Source: an uncultured Eubacteriales bacterium
GTDB lineage: Bacteria; Bacillota; Clostridia; Oscillospirales; Acutalibacteraceae
Assembly (NCBI GenBank): GCA_949422855.1
Contig: CASPLG010000001.1
Location: 33,488 to 97,487, forward strand
DNA length: 64,000 bases
Direction of reading: 5' to 3'
Shown: positions 55,537 through 64,000 of the stretch, one piece after another
Position numbering within the stretch: the stretch's first letter is position 1
How the letters are laid out: the number at the start of each line of letters is the position of its first letter
Notes under the pieces: generated by a model
Database searches by the model: none
What the model saw: the letters and a program-made list of their open reading frames with translations, nothing else
Told to the model about the DNA's origin: nothing
Position numbers and translations under genes: made by a program

Positions 55537-57876
55537 TTACATTATTTTAAGTGCAAAATATCTATAAAATAATAAATCTCCCAAAAATATGCCAGCAAAA
55601 ACTATTAAAGATGTTATATTTAATAAATATAGAGAAAATATGCCTTGAAAAAATAAGACCGCTATCAAAAAGGCCATTATTACCGAACCTATTAAAAGCT
55701 TTCTGTTTCTGCTCAAAGGCAAAGATATCTTGTACAGTAGAACAATCTCAGAGATACCCGTTAAAAATACGCACATCGTAGAATACTGACCCTCGGGTAT
55801 CTTGAGAAAAATATATGCAAGTGCCGACAAAATTATATTAACAGTTATAATTAACGCAAATGGCACCGCATTTCTTAAAATCGTCCCCACAATGTTCTTT
55901 TTTACATCTGAATTGTTAGGTTCAAGTGCCAGTATAAAAGATGGAATTCCTATTGTCAAGGAACTTATGAACGTCATTTGTATAGGGATAAAGGGATATG
56001 GCACATTAATAAACAAAAACAGTACGGCTAATATGCAAGAATATATCGTCTTTACTAAAAACAGCGATGATGCCCTTTGAATATTGTTTATAACCCTTCT
56101 CCCCTCTTCGACAATCCTTGGCAAAGACGAAAATTCGGAATCTAAAAGAATAATTTGCGAAACAGCACGTGCGGCATCACTCCCGTTAGCGGCCATAGCT
56201 ATGCTGCAATCCGCCTCCTTTAAAGCCAATACATCATTGACCCCATCCCCGCTCATTGCAACAACATGTTTCTGCTCTTTTAATGCCTTTACCAAGTCCC
56301 TTTTCTGCTGCGGCGTAACTCTGCCAAATATTTTATATTTTTGAGCCGCCTCTTTTAATTTCCCTGGGTCTTTAATAGCTGACATGTCAACAAATAGCTC
56401 TGTGTCTTGCAGCCCTGCTTCCTTGGCAATGCCCGAAACGGTCATCGGGTCATCACCTGAAATTACCTTTATATTTACGCCTTGTTTGGCAAAAAGCCCC
56501 AATACTTCTTGAGCATTTTCCCTTATCTTATCTTTTAGAAGAATTACTGCAGCTAAATTTAAGTCATCCGGAAGTCCACCTCCGCAAAAAGGCTTATCGG
56601 AGTGTGCAAGAACTAATACTCTGTACTCCTTGGCGTAATTGCTAAGTATTTTTTGAACTTCTTCAGGAATATTGTCAAATATAAAGCCTGCTGCACCGAT
56701 TACATAGCACCCTTTATCTTCAAAAAACGCCCCCGACCATTTTCTGGATGAGGAAAACGGAATAGTTTCTTTCGCACAATATGTATCGCTGTTTTTATTG
56801 AACTCTCTTTTTAGTGCCAAAAATGTCTCATTTGAGTCTTTCAGCGAACCCGTTATCATATTAAGAGCATAATATATCTGACTTTTCTCTAAATTTTTTT
56901 GCGGGATAACGTCTACTACACTTAAAGTCCCCTGCGTAATGGTGCCGGTTTTATCCAGACAAAAAGTATCAACTCTGGCAAGTGTTTCCACACAGTATAT
57001 ATCCTGCATTAAGATGTTATGTTTAGAAAGCCGTATAACACTCAGGGCAAACGCCGTACTCGTAAGTAAAACCAATCCCTCCGGAATCATCCCGATAAGC
57101 GCGGATGAAGTAACTATTATCGCTGGACTAATCTCATAAGAAAAAGTTCTGTATTGATTTATAAAAAGCATGATCCCTATAGGTATAATTGCAAAAGAGA
57201 TACCCTTGATAAGCCTTTTGAGAAAATCCATAATCTCTGAGCATGCTTTTTTACTATATTGCACGCCATTTAAAATTTTCGATGAATAATTATCTTTTCC
57301 TACCCTCTCTGCTCGTGCATAGCACTGCCCACTAGGCACAAAGCTCCCCGATAAAAGCATGTCCCCCGTTTTCTTACATATTAGATCAGATTCTCCCGTA
57401 AGCAAAGACTCATTTACCTCACACTCCCCCTCAAGCACAGAACAGTCAGTCACTATCTGATCCCCCATGGAGTATTTTATTATATCATCCAAAACTACCT
57501 CTTCCGGTCTGATTTTTATTTCCTTCCCATCACGTATAACCTTTACTGAATCAGATGTAATTAACTCTAATTTATCTATACTTTTCTTAGCTCGAACCTC
57601 TTGAATTATACCTATCACACAGTTGCATATTACTACTCCCATAAACATAAGATTTTTGTAAGAACCCGTGTATAACAAAGCTATGGCTAAAATCAAATTT
57701 ATCAAATTAAACAGAGTAAATACATTACTTTTTATTATGTCGTTCAAAGAACGTGGCTCAACAGAGGTATTTATATTGGAAAGTCCCTGATTTTTTCTTA
57801 TATGTACCAGGTCGGACGTAAGCCCGGTGGATATATTTTGTTTAAACCTTTTAACTGTATTATATATATTCTCCAT
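55537..57876 (-). CDS. Cation-transporting P-type ATPase (CtpE-like)
   Basis: 779 residues. P-type ATPase elements in order: SLLTGESD actuator loop, the membrane motif IGMIPEGLVLLTSTAFALSV, phosphorylation site CLDKTGT, hinge GDGVNDVLALKEADCSIAMA and a C-terminal membrane bundle. The PEGL motif and length fit the HAD-IC CtpE-type group, whose characterised member moves Ca2+; the ion here is inferred. There is no N-terminal metal-binding domain. An eight-base SD (GGAGGG) precedes the ATG. A 23-base palindrome lies just upstream (57889-57911). Confidence 0.88.
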   Translation of the reverse strand: MENIYNTVKRFKQNISTGLTSDLVHIRKNQGLSNINTSVEPRSLNDIIKSNVFTLFNLINLILAIALLYTGSYKNLMFMGVVICNCVIGIIQEVRAKKSIDKLELITSDSVKVIRDGKEIKIRPEEVVLDDIIKYSMGDQIVTDCSVLEGECEVNESLLTGESDLICKKTGDMLLSGSFVPSGQCYARAERVGKDNYSSKILNGVQYSKKACSEIMDFLKRLIKGISFAIIPIGIMLFINQYRTFSYEISPAIIVTSSALIGMIPEGLVLLTSTAFALSVIRLSKHNILMQDIYCVETLARVDTFCLDKTGTITQGTLSVVDVIPQKNLEKSQIYYALNMITGSLKDSNETFLALKREFNKNSDTYCAKETIPFSSSRKWSGAFFEDKGCYVIGAAGFIFDNIPEEVQKILSNYAKEYRVLVLAHSDKPFCGGGLPDDLNLAAVILLKDKIRENAQEVLGLFAKQGVNIKVISGDDPMTVSGIAKEAGLQDTELFVDMSAIKDPGKLKEAAQKYKIFGRVTPQQKRDLVKALKEQKHVVAMSGDGVNDVLALKEADCSIAMAANGSDAARAVSQIILLDSEFSSLPRIVEEGRRVINNIQRASSLFLVKTIYSCILAVLFLFINVPYPFIPIQMTFISSLTIGIPSFILALEPNNSDVKKNIVGTILRNAVPFALIITVNIILSALAYIFLKIPEGQYSTMCVFLTGISEIVLLYKISLPLSRNRKLLIGSVIMAFLIAVLFFQGIFSLYLLNITSLIVFAGIFLGDLLFYRYFALKIM

Positions 57877-57888
57877 GTTCCCTCCGTA

Positions 57889-57911
57889 AAAATCATAATA
57901 CTTATGATTTT
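57889..57911. promoter_or_regulatory. 23-base palindrome upstream of the P-type ATPase (operator-like)
   Basis: AAAATCATAA, TAC, TTATGATTTT: ten-base arms match perfectly. It lies between a TATAAT box (minus strand) and the ATPase start, where a repressor would block transcription. The geometry recalls Fur-family boxes, but no regulator is in the window. Confidence 0.5.
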
Positions 57912-57979
57912 AAATCATTATAACATGCAAAGTCAAATTTCTTAGTAATTGATCATTAATATTTGTGCAGGTGATAGAC

Positions 57980-58270
57980 TTGACATGCAGAATCGTCGAT
58001 TTGAGACACAAGGAAGTCATAAATGTAAAAGACGGATGCAGAATCGGATGCGTAAATGATGTGGAGGTTGATATGAAATGTGCAAAAATCGTCTCTATAA
58101 TTATTTACGGGAGACTAAAATTTTTTGGGATACTCGGAAGAGAAGAAGATATTATCATAAGATGGGAACACATAGAAGTGGTCGGCGAAGATACAATCCT
58201 CGTAAAATATAACCCTATGTGCAGAAAAAAAAGGAAATTTAATTTACTAAATATATTTTTTAAACGCTGA
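57980..58270 (+). CDS. YlmC/YmxH-family PRC-barrel protein
   Basis: 96 residues from TTG 57980. RIVDLRHKEVINVKDGCRIG followed by VNDVEVDMKCAKIVSI, FFGILGREEDIIIRWEHIEV and GEDTILVKY: the pattern of the YlmC/YmxH PRC-barrel family, widespread in spore-forming Firmicutes. Function is not established. AGGTG lies six bases before the TTG; a GTG at 57965 is also in frame but overlaps that site. The amidase follows at 23 bases. Confidence 0.87.
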   Translation: MTCRIVDLRHKEVINVKDGCRIGCVNDVEVDMKCAKIVSIIIYGRLKFFGILGREEDIIIRWEHIEVVGEDTILVKYNPMCRKKRKFNLLNIFFKR

Positions 58271-58293
58271 AAAACACAAGGAGAGAATTTTTA

Positions 58294-59019
58294 GTGAAAA
58301 AACTTTCTAAGAAAGCACTATTTTATGTAATGGCAGTTTTTGGAATCACGGTCTTTTCGGGGCTTATTTTTGCCGCATATGGAAAAATAGCAGACCACAT
58401 CAATCAATCGCAAAAGGAAAAACAGTATACAGTTATCCTCGACGCAGGCCACGGCGGAGAAGATGGCGGTGCTGTGGGGGTTGACGGCATATATGAAAAA
58501 AATATAAATCTTTCCGTAGCTCTGAGAATCCGAGACCTCTTAGAAACATCCGGATATAAAGTCGTGCTGACAAGGGATAAAGATACGGCAATCTACGATG
58601 ATGATGCCGGAACCCTACGTCAAAAAAAGAGATCAGACCTGCGAAATAGGCTCGAACTTATAAAAACAAATACAAATGACAGTACAATATTTATAAGCGT
58701 ACACCAAAATAAATTTACAGACCCTAATTATTCAGGTTCACAAATATTTTATTCCAAAAATAATCCTCTCAGCCAAGAATTAGCAAACTATATAAGGGAA
58801 TCTATAGGCGGACTCCTCCAGCCCGAAAATAAAAGAGAAATAAAGCCTGCCGATAAAACAATTTTTCTCCTGCATAACGCAGCAGTCCCTGCTGTGATAG
58901 TCGAATGCGGATTTTTATCCAACCCTCAGGAGGCTCACAAACTTACTGACAAAAATTATCAAGATCAAATGGCATTTTCCATTTTTTGCGGTGCAATAAA
59001 CTATTTTACAAATTTATAA
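58294..59019 (+). CDS. N-acetylmuramoyl-L-alanine amidase (CwlD/AmiC-like)
   Basis: 241 residues from a GTG start. One N-terminal signal/membrane helix (ALFYVMAVFGITVFSGLIFA), then a complete Amidase_3 domain: VILDAGHGGEDGGA (zinc His), YEKNINLSVALRI (zinc Glu), VVLTRDKD, IFISVHQNKF (zinc His) and VIVECGFLSNPQE (catalytic Glu). It cuts the amide between muramic acid and the stem peptide. The size is that of CwlD, which makes muramic-lactam in the spore cortex, but similar short amidases act in vegetative cells; there is no other sporulation gene nearby except ylmC. Confidence 0.9.
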   Translation: MKKLSKKALFYVMAVFGITVFSGLIFAAYGKIADHINQSQKEKQYTVILDAGHGGEDGGAVGVDGIYEKNINLSVALRIRDLLETSGYKVVLTRDKDTAIYDDDAGTLRQKKRSDLRNRLELIKTNTNDSTIFISVHQNKFTDPNYSGSQIFYSKNNPLSQELANYIRESIGGLLQPENKREIKPADKTIFLLHNAAVPAVIVECGFLSNPQEAHKLTDKNYQDQMAFSIFCGAINYFTNL

Positions 59020-59061
59020 AAAGAGTTATAATTATAATAAAACGTGTAACTGGGGATACAT

Positions 59062-60441
59062 ATGAGTAAAAAAGAAAAAGTAGTATTTGTGTGCTGCGAG
59101 TGCGGGTATGAATCTGCCAAATGGAATGGTATATGTCCATCCTGCGGTCAGGGAAACACCATGACAGAGGAAGTAAAAATCATATCAAAAAAGTCTGCAT
59201 CTGGAAATAAGTCCATCTCCAGACCATCTGATAAACCAACGTCCATGAAAAACATAGACATAACCGGTGAGGTGAGATATTCTACGGGCTTAAAGGAGTT
59301 AGACAGGGTCTTTGGAGGGGGAATCGTAAAGGGCTCTTTTGTTTTGCTGGGCGGTGCACCCGGAATCGGCAAATCAACGCTCTTACTTCAAATATGCAAC
59401 TACATGGATAGAAAACTTAAAATTCTTTACATTTCCGGAGAAGAATCAAAAAAACAAATAAAACTCAGAGCATCACGCCTTGGCATAGATAATCCAGAAC
59501 TGCTCGTTATGACCGAAAACGATATGGAGAACGTAATTAATGAGATAATGTCATGCTCTGCGGATATTGTTATAGTCGACTCAATCCAAACTATGAACAG
59601 TGCTGAGTCAACGTCCTTACCAGGTAGTGTCGCCCAGGTAAAAGAGTGTGCGAACATATTACTCAAACTTTCCAAATCCTTGGAAATACCTATCCTAACC
59701 GTAGGGCACGTTAATAAAGATGGCGCAATCGCAGGTCCTAAGGTTTTGGAACATATAGTAGATGCAGTTTTGTATTTTGAAGGAGAGAAAAACACTCAGT
59801 ACAGAATCATAAGGGCTGCTAAAAATCGTTATGGCTCTACCAACGAAATAGGGGTCTTTCAAATGGTCGGAAACGGGCTTGAAGAGGTAATTAATCCGTC
59901 ACTGATGCTCCTGTCCGGAAGACCCCAGGGTGTCTCCGGGACATGCGTTACCTGCGTCATGGAAGGCTCAAGACCTATACTTACCGAAGTTCAAGGACTT
60001 GTAACCGTTACCGGGTTTGGCAATCCACGAAGAATGTCTGCGGGTTTTGATTACAACAGAATGACCCTTATTTTGGCAGTTTTAGAAAAAAGAGCGGGAT
60101 ATTTCTTCTCTAATTCCGATGTATACGTAAATATCGTAGGTGGAGTTAAGCTGGACGAACCTTCATCAGATTTAGCTGTCGCTGTTTCACTCATATCGAG
60201 CCTTAAAGATGTCCCTGTGGATGATTACGCTGTCGTGTTTGGCGAAATCGGTCTCACTGGGGAAATCAGAACCGCTCAAAATGTCTCTTTGAGAATTACG
60301 GAAGCTGCCAGACTTGGATTTAAACACTGCATTATTCCTCATTGTAACCTAAAAGCACTTGGAGATTTATCCAAATATAATATAAAAATTACGGGAGTTA
60401 AAACGATAAGAGAGGCATTTGACTCAGCAAGCATTAAATAA
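59062..60441 (+). CDS. radA: DNA repair protein RadA
   Basis: 459 residues, full length. A four-Cys zinc finger (C11, C14, C25, C28), a RecA-like ATPase with GGAPGIGKST (Walker A) near residue 95, LYISGEES, the KNRYG motif (usual KNRFG) near 255 and a Lon-like C-terminal domain (DLAVAVSLISSLKD, GEIGLTGEIR). It drives branch migration with RecA. The Lon-like Ser/Lys pair was not checked. It follows the amidase by 42 bases. Confidence 0.96.
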   Translation: MSKKEKVVFVCCECGYESAKWNGICPSCGQGNTMTEEVKIISKKSASGNKSISRPSDKPTSMKNIDITGEVRYSTGLKELDRVFGGGIVKGSFVLLGGAPGIGKSTLLLQICNYMDRKLKILYISGEESKKQIKLRASRLGIDNPELLVMTENDMENVINEIMSCSADIVIVDSIQTMNSAESTSLPGSVAQVKECANILLKLSKSLEIPILTVGHVNKDGAIAGPKVLEHIVDAVLYFEGEKNTQYRIIRAAKNRYGSTNEIGVFQMVGNGLEEVINPSLMLLSGRPQGVSGTCVTCVMEGSRPILTEVQGLVTVTGFGNPRRMSAGFDYNRMTLILAVLEKRAGYFFSNSDVYVNIVGGVKLDEPSSDLAVAVSLISSLKDVPVDDYAVVFGEIGLTGEIRTAQNVSLRITEAARLGFKHCIIPHCNLKALGDLSKYNIKITGVKTIREAFDSASIK

Positions 60442-60670
60442 CAGCGACCTAATGAACAAAAATTTGCTTATTCTTATTTTAAAATAGTATAATATGATGC
60501 GCATTTTGCTAAATTTATCTAAAAATTTCTTTAGATTTAAATTTTAAATATAGTTTTTTAATAAAGTTTATAAATTAACTAGTTTAAAGTTTAAATTAAT
60601 GCTGAGATATGCTAAAATGATTTCATGCTGGGAATCTGGCACAAAATTTTATGTAGGGGAGATTTTTTAT

Positions 60671-62023
60671 ATGCAGCATGAAAATGAGCATAGACGAGCA
60701 TCATTCACTTCTTGGATTGGGTTTATTGTAGCAGCCGCAGGTTCAGCCATAGGACTTGGAAGTCTGTGGAAATTTCCGTACATTACAGCTTCAAATGGCG
60801 GGGGAGTATTTTTATTATTCTTTATTATATTCTCTGCAATCCTCGGCGTGCCTATAATACTATGCGAAACAGCCATAGGAAGAAAAACTCAGCTCAGTGC
60901 CGTCGGTGCATATAAAAAATTAAATAAGAACTGGGCGTTCATAGGAGCTATGAGCGTAGTATGTTCGTTTGTATTGGTCTCCTATTACAGCGTCATCGGA
61001 GGATGGGTCTTAAAGTATATTTTTGCTTACGTTATGGGCGGAAATTTTGGGGAGGATAAATCTGCCTATTTTAATAAATTTGTATCTTCACCTGTTGAAC
61101 CAATTTTATGGCACATGCTTTTTATGTCTATATGTGCTTACATAATTCTAAGAGGGGTAGTAAAGGGAATTGAACAAGTAAGTAAAATAATGCTGCCGGG
61201 ACTTTTTATACTTATTCTGATCATTGCAGTTTATTCTATGACTTTAAAAGGAGCATGGCAAGGGCTTAAGTTTCTGTTTGTTCCGGATTTTTCCTCAGTA
61301 AATTCCTTAAAAAATCTGTCACGAGTAGTTAATGCCGCTCTTGGACAAGTATTCTTTAGTTTGAGCTTAGGACTGGGAATAACAATAACTTACGGAAGCT
61401 ACCTCAAAGCAGAGACCGACCTTATAAAAAATACTCTTTTTGTTACGGTGCTTGATACGTTAGTTGCTATATTGTGCGGTGTAGCCGTGTTTCCTGCCGC
61501 ATACTCATTTGGTTCCCAGACGCAGGCCGGGGCGGGGCTCATTTTTGAAACACTGCCTTCACTGTTTGGTTCAATGAAGTTTAGTATCTTATTTGGACTT
61601 ATGTTCTTTGTACTTGTATTTTTCGCCGCCGCAACTTCCGCAATAGCATTACTTGAGGTTGTATGTGCTTATTTTATAGACACCCTAAAATGGGAAAGAA
61701 AAAAATCGGTTATCATTGTGTCTCTATGTGCCACACTTTTAGGTGCCCTTGCATCCCTATCTTTAGGAGATTTATCGGGATTTAAAATATTCGGGCTTAA
61801 TATCTTTGACTTACTTTGTTATTTTACAGACAAAATTCTCATGCCAATGGCTGCGTTCTTTATGTGTATTTTCGTAAACAAGGTTTGGGGCATGAATAAT
61901 GTATCTGAGGAGATTCTTATTGGTACAAAATCATTTAAAGCAAGACCTGCTTTCGAGTTTATTATTAGATATGTAGACCCCTGCCTCATACTTATAATAT
62001 TTTTAATGGGGATTTTTAGCTAA
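60671..62023 (+). CDS. Sodium:neurotransmitter symporter family transporter
   Basis: 450 residues with about 11-12 membrane helices. The NSS helix-1 motif is clear: FIVAAAGSAIGLGSLWKFPY, followed by NGGGVFLLFFIIF and the helix-2 GVPIILCETAIG. It would import amino acids with Na+, like bacterial LeuT/Tyt1; substrate unknown. The GGGGAG ribosome site is nine bases before the ATG at 60671; the frame is open to 60599 but that part lacks family similarity. Single gene with its own terminator. Confidence 0.93.
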   Translation: MQHENEHRRASFTSWIGFIVAAAGSAIGLGSLWKFPYITASNGGGVFLLFFIIFSAILGVPIILCETAIGRKTQLSAVGAYKKLNKNWAFIGAMSVVCSFVLVSYYSVIGGWVLKYIFAYVMGGNFGEDKSAYFNKFVSSPVEPILWHMLFMSICAYIILRGVVKGIEQVSKIMLPGLFILILIIAVYSMTLKGAWQGLKFLFVPDFSSVNSLKNLSRVVNAALGQVFFSLSLGLGITITYGSYLKAETDLIKNTLFVTVLDTLVAILCGVAVFPAAYSFGSQTQAGAGLIFETLPSLFGSMKFSILFGLMFFVLVFFAAATSAIALLEVVCAYFIDTLKWERKKSVIIVSLCATLLGALASLSLGDLSGFKIFGLNIFDLLCYFTDKILMPMAAFFMCIFVNKVWGMNNVSEEILIGTKSFKARPAFEFIIRYVDPCLILIIFLMGIFS

Positions 62024-62050
62024 TAACAAAGGTTTATATATTGTATATTA

Positions 62051-62094
62051 GGTCAGATTTTACACACCGGCGGTGTAGATCTGGCCTTTTACTT
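62051..62094 (+). terminator. Terminator of the symporter gene
   Basis: GGTCAGATTTTACAC and GTGTAGATCTGGCC pair (with G-U pairs) around ACCGGCG, followed by TTTTACTTTT. Confidence 0.75.
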
Positions 62095-62261
62095 TTGGAT
62101 AAAGTTTAGGGGCATGCGTAATGGCAAATTCTAGGACACTGCATTGTTGTCATCGTTGTCTTAATTATCATAGATGTTCCCTATCCTCGCCTCCTAGCGT
62201 GTTGTCGCATAAATTCTATTTTTTCCCGCACAACTTTGAAAACCTTAATAAAAATATTTTG

Positions 62262-62290
62262 TTGCAAATTATTTATTCTTCTGATACAAT
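62262..62290 (+). promoter_or_regulatory. Promoter of tRNA-Pro
   Basis: TTGCAA at 62262-62267 and TACAAT at 62285-62290, 17-base spacer, ten bases before the tRNA 5' end. Confidence 0.6.
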
Positions 62291-62299
62291 AGACATTAT

Positions 62300-62376
62300 C
62301 CGGGTGTGGCGCAGTTTGGTAGCGCGCCTGAATGGGGTTCAGGAGGCCGCTGGTTCAAGTCCAGTCACTCGGACCA
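62300..62376 (+). tRNA. tRNA-Pro (anticodon GGG), CCA encoded
   Basis: CCGGGTG acceptor, D-arm GGCGCAGTTTGGTAGCGC, anticodon stem CCTGA/TCAGG with loop ATGGGGT (GGG), T-arm GGTTCAAGTCC and 3' strand CACTCGG-A-CCA. All arms pair (one G-T in the acceptor). Confidence 0.95.
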
Positions 62377-62513
62377 TATAGTTCTAATTTGAGTCCGATA
62401 GTGGTTTTCTTTTACGAAGGATTGTTTATGGCACAAACAATATTAGGGAGGTAGAGGTTTCCTGTCTCCTTATTTTTTTCGGCACGTGTATAGCAGATCA
62501 AGGTAAAAATAAA

Positions 62514-62542
62514 TTGACAATGGGTTAAATTTATGTTACAAT
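62514..62542 (+). promoter_or_regulatory. Promoter of the second LRR protein
   Basis: TTGACA at 62514-62519 and TACAAT at 62537-62542, 17-base spacer. Confidence 0.65.
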
Positions 62543-62607
62543 ATAAAGAGTAGGGATGAATAAGTCCGGAGTATTTCAGAGCATTTTGTGATTATAGGAG
62601 GATTTCT

Positions 62608-63606
62608 ATGAAAAAAAGAATATTGGAAAGTTTAGTTGCTGGGGTATTGTCGTTTGGATCGTTTTTGCCTTGTGCTGTGATTTCTGCCGGGGCACTGGAT
62701 AATAATTGTAGTCAGAGCGGTGCATGCAAGAATTCCTCCGTAAAACAGGGTGAGGGTTGGTCTTTTAATTCTGAGAGTGGAGAATTGGTTATTAGCAATG
62801 ATAAGGCTATGGATTATTACTATGGCGGCAAGGGAACAAGGTCACCTTGGTTTGCTTTTAGACAAAAAATTAAAAAGGTTATCATAAACCCCGGAGTTAC
62901 TAAAATAGGGGCATATGCTTTTTATAGCTGCAGAAGATTGGAGAGTATATCTATCCCCGATAGTGTAACTGAGATTGGTGGTGCTTCATTTAAGGGTTGC
63001 GAAAATTTGAAGAGTGTTAATATCCCTAACAAGGTGATCCGCATAGAAGAGTATGCGTTTGCTTGGTGTGCCAATTTGGAAAGTGTAAACATACCTAGCA
63101 GTGTTACTGATATAGGAGAGGGTGCGTTTTCCTCCTGCGCCAATTTGGAAAGTATAAATATCCCTGGCAGTGTCACTGACATAGGGGAGTATGCGTTTTC
63201 CTACTGCACAAAATTAAGATGCGTAACTATCGCTAATGGAGTTGTCTCCATAAGGCGTGGTGCGTTTACTTGTGAGAGTTTGGAAAGTATATCTATACCT
63301 GATAGTGTGAGCAGAATTGAGGAGTTTGCATTTTCTCATTGCAAAAATCTGAAAAGTATAAATATCCCTGGCAGTGTCACTGACATAGGGGAGTATGCGT
63401 TTTCCGACTGCGAAAATTTAAGAAGCGTAACTATCGCCAATGGGGTAGTCCGCATAGGAGGGTATGCGTTTGCTTGGTGTGACAATTTACGAAGTGTAAA
63501 CATCCCAGACAGCATAGTGGAAATAGGGGGATGTGCGTTTTTGGATTGCGACAAGCTCCCGCAGGATATCGAGGACAAGATTGAAGATTTAACTGTATAT
63601 GATTAA
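62608..63606 (+). CDS. Secreted BspA-type leucine-rich-repeat protein
   Basis: 332 residues. Signal peptide (ILESLVAGVLSFGSFLPCAV, cleaved near ISAGA), a short Cys-containing region, then about ten LRR_5 repeats of 22-23 residues (IPGSVTDIGEYAFSYCTKL, IANGVVRIGGYAFAWCDNL). Unlike the 47-kb protein it has no C-terminal membrane helix or sorting motif, so it is released or held by another means. Several repeats are almost identical at DNA level. AGGAGG lies before the ATG. Single gene with its own promoter and terminator. Confidence 0.92.
   Translation: MKKRILESLVAGVLSFGSFLPCAVISAGALDNNCSQSGACKNSSVKQGEGWSFNSESGELVISNDKAMDYYYGGKGTRSPWFAFRQKIKKVIINPGVTKIGAYAFYSCRRLESISIPDSVTEIGGASFKGCENLKSVNIPNKVIRIEEYAFAWCANLESVNIPSSVTDIGEGAFSSCANLESINIPGSVTDIGEYAFSYCTKLRCVTIANGVVSIRRGAFTCESLESISIPDSVSRIEEFAFSHCKNLKSINIPGSVTDIGEYAFSDCENLRSVTIANGVVRIGGYAFAWCDNLRSVNIPDSIVEIGGCAFLDCDKLPQDIEDKIEDLTVYD
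63151..63405 (+). repeat. Two near-identical 51-base copies within the LRR gene
   Basis: The segment beginning AGTATAAATATCCCTGGCAG is repeated at 63151-63201 and 63355-63405, 204 bases (68 codons) apart and in frame. They are part of the wider LRR repeat array. Confidence 0.8.
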
Positions 63607-63654
63607 TAATAGTCATGCTTTTTGATCCTACTTAAAACGTACTAGAGTGAATTT

Positions 63655-63678
63655 TGCCACCTTCGGGTGGTATTTTTT
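63655..63678 (+). terminator. Terminator of the second LRR gene
   Basis: CCACC, TTCG tetraloop, GGTGG (63657-63670), then TATTTTTTG. It lies ~50 bases past the stop. Confidence 0.8.
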
Positions 63679-63760
63679 GTGGTGTGTATATAAATAAAAA
63701 CAGGCTCGCCAAGTAAAATTAGCTAGCGTCTATAATTACAAATCTAGATCAAAAATATTG

Positions 63761-63789
63761 TTGAAAATACTTGCTCTGTAATGTACAAT
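63761..63789 (+). promoter_or_regulatory. Promoter of the gene at the right edge
   Basis: TTGAAA at 63761-63766 and TACAAT at 63784-63789, 17-base spacer; ~65-base leader to the ATG. Confidence 0.55.
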
Positions 63790-63858
63790 TTAATACTGGT
63801 AGTAGGAGTTTAGCCTTAAGAGATCGGTTAATCTGTCCCCAGATCAGGGGTAGATAGT

Positions 63859-64000
63859 ATGTTTGATTTATTAATATTATTCGGGTTTATCCTGAGTTAT
63901 TTATTGATAATTTATCTAATTTTAGATTCAACCTATAAAAAAATCATTGAAAATCATAAAGATAAAGATTTTTATGTTTCTGAACTTTTGAAAATGAATG
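63859..64000 (+). CDS. N-terminal part of a membrane-anchored protein (runs off the right edge)
   Basis: Open frame of 47 codons to the window end with no stop. It begins MFDLLILFGFILSYLLIIYL, one membrane helix, then a polar charged stretch (DSTYKKIIENHKDKDF). AGGGG lies eight bases before the ATG at 63859 and a promoter is present upstream. The family cannot be told from this fragment. The ribosome site can pair in a small CCCC-AGATCA-GGGG hairpin (63837-63850). Confidence 0.65.
   Translation, partial: MFDLLILFGFILSYLLIIYLILDSTYKKIIENHKDKDFYVSELLKMN

Noticed and set aside
62121-62381. 86-codon frame before and through tRNA-Pro
   Set aside because: It reads through the tRNA, lacks a ribosome site and has odd composition.

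Overview
The window is AT-rich, densely packed bacterial DNA. Gene content and order point to a low-GC Gram-positive of the class Clostridia, most like Oscillospiraceae/Ruminococcaceae relatives: glmU-prs-pth-mfd; a ruvCAB-glmM-ECF-truA cluster; cdaA-cdaR; a YlmC/YmxH protein next to a CwlD-type amidase; a TSCPD protein; BspA-type leucine-rich-repeat surface proteins. Shine-Dalgarno (SD) sites are strong, TTG starts are common, and sigma-A-like promoters (TTGACA/17/TATAAT) are easy to see. I saw no transposon, integrase, rRNA operon or CRISPR array. The species cannot be named from sequence alone.

Layout. 1-343: start of pyruvate phosphate dikinase. 526-7524 (+): short glmU, prs, pth, mfd and an exported low-complexity protein. 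7510-9285: DUF378 protein, CorA and a small membrane protein. 9459-21455 (-): one long unit from a good promoter at 21427-21455, reading sugar-phosphate transferase, DegT-type aminotransferase, Wzy-like polymerase/ligase, endonuclease IV, a 1160-residue metallophosphoesterase, VanY-type peptidase, GltX and GlnS. 21499-24571: phosphopantetheinyl transferase (+) and greA-lysS (-). 24910-30425 (+): PHP protein, TSCPD protein, cdaA-cdaR, then a membrane protein paired with a Card1/Can2-like (DUF1887) CARF-nuclease. 30452-30929 (-): tRNA Gly-Arg-His-Gln. 30949-43853 (-): ClpE-like ATPase, pgsA, CvpA-like protein, DUF5711-like protein, truA, ecfT-ecfA2-ecfA1, an rRNA methyltransferase, glmM and ruvBAC.

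43980-63606: S1-domain protein, a small hydrophilic protein, U32 protein (-), an LRR/7-TM/PrsW three-gene unit, a two-gene unit coding for a contractile-injection-system tube-like protein plus an 857-residue unknown, two TM/coiled-coil proteins (-), a P-type ATPase (-), YlmC/YmxH, CwlD, RadA, a sodium:neurotransmitter-type symporter, tRNA-Pro and a second LRR surface protein. A new membrane-protein ORF runs off the right edge.

Most genes are housekeeping: cell-wall precursor supply, DNA repair, tRNA charging and modification, c-di-AMP signalling and surface polysaccharide. The accessory material worth attention is the CIS-like pair at 49.6-53.0 kb, the CARF-nuclease pair at 28.6-30.4 kb, the LRR/7-TM/PrsW unit at 47.0-49.5 kb, the signal-less giant phosphoesterase in the polysaccharide cluster, a GlmU lacking its acetyltransferase half, and apparent AUA and CUG start codons. 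Domain assignments come from reading motifs by eye; no database search was run.
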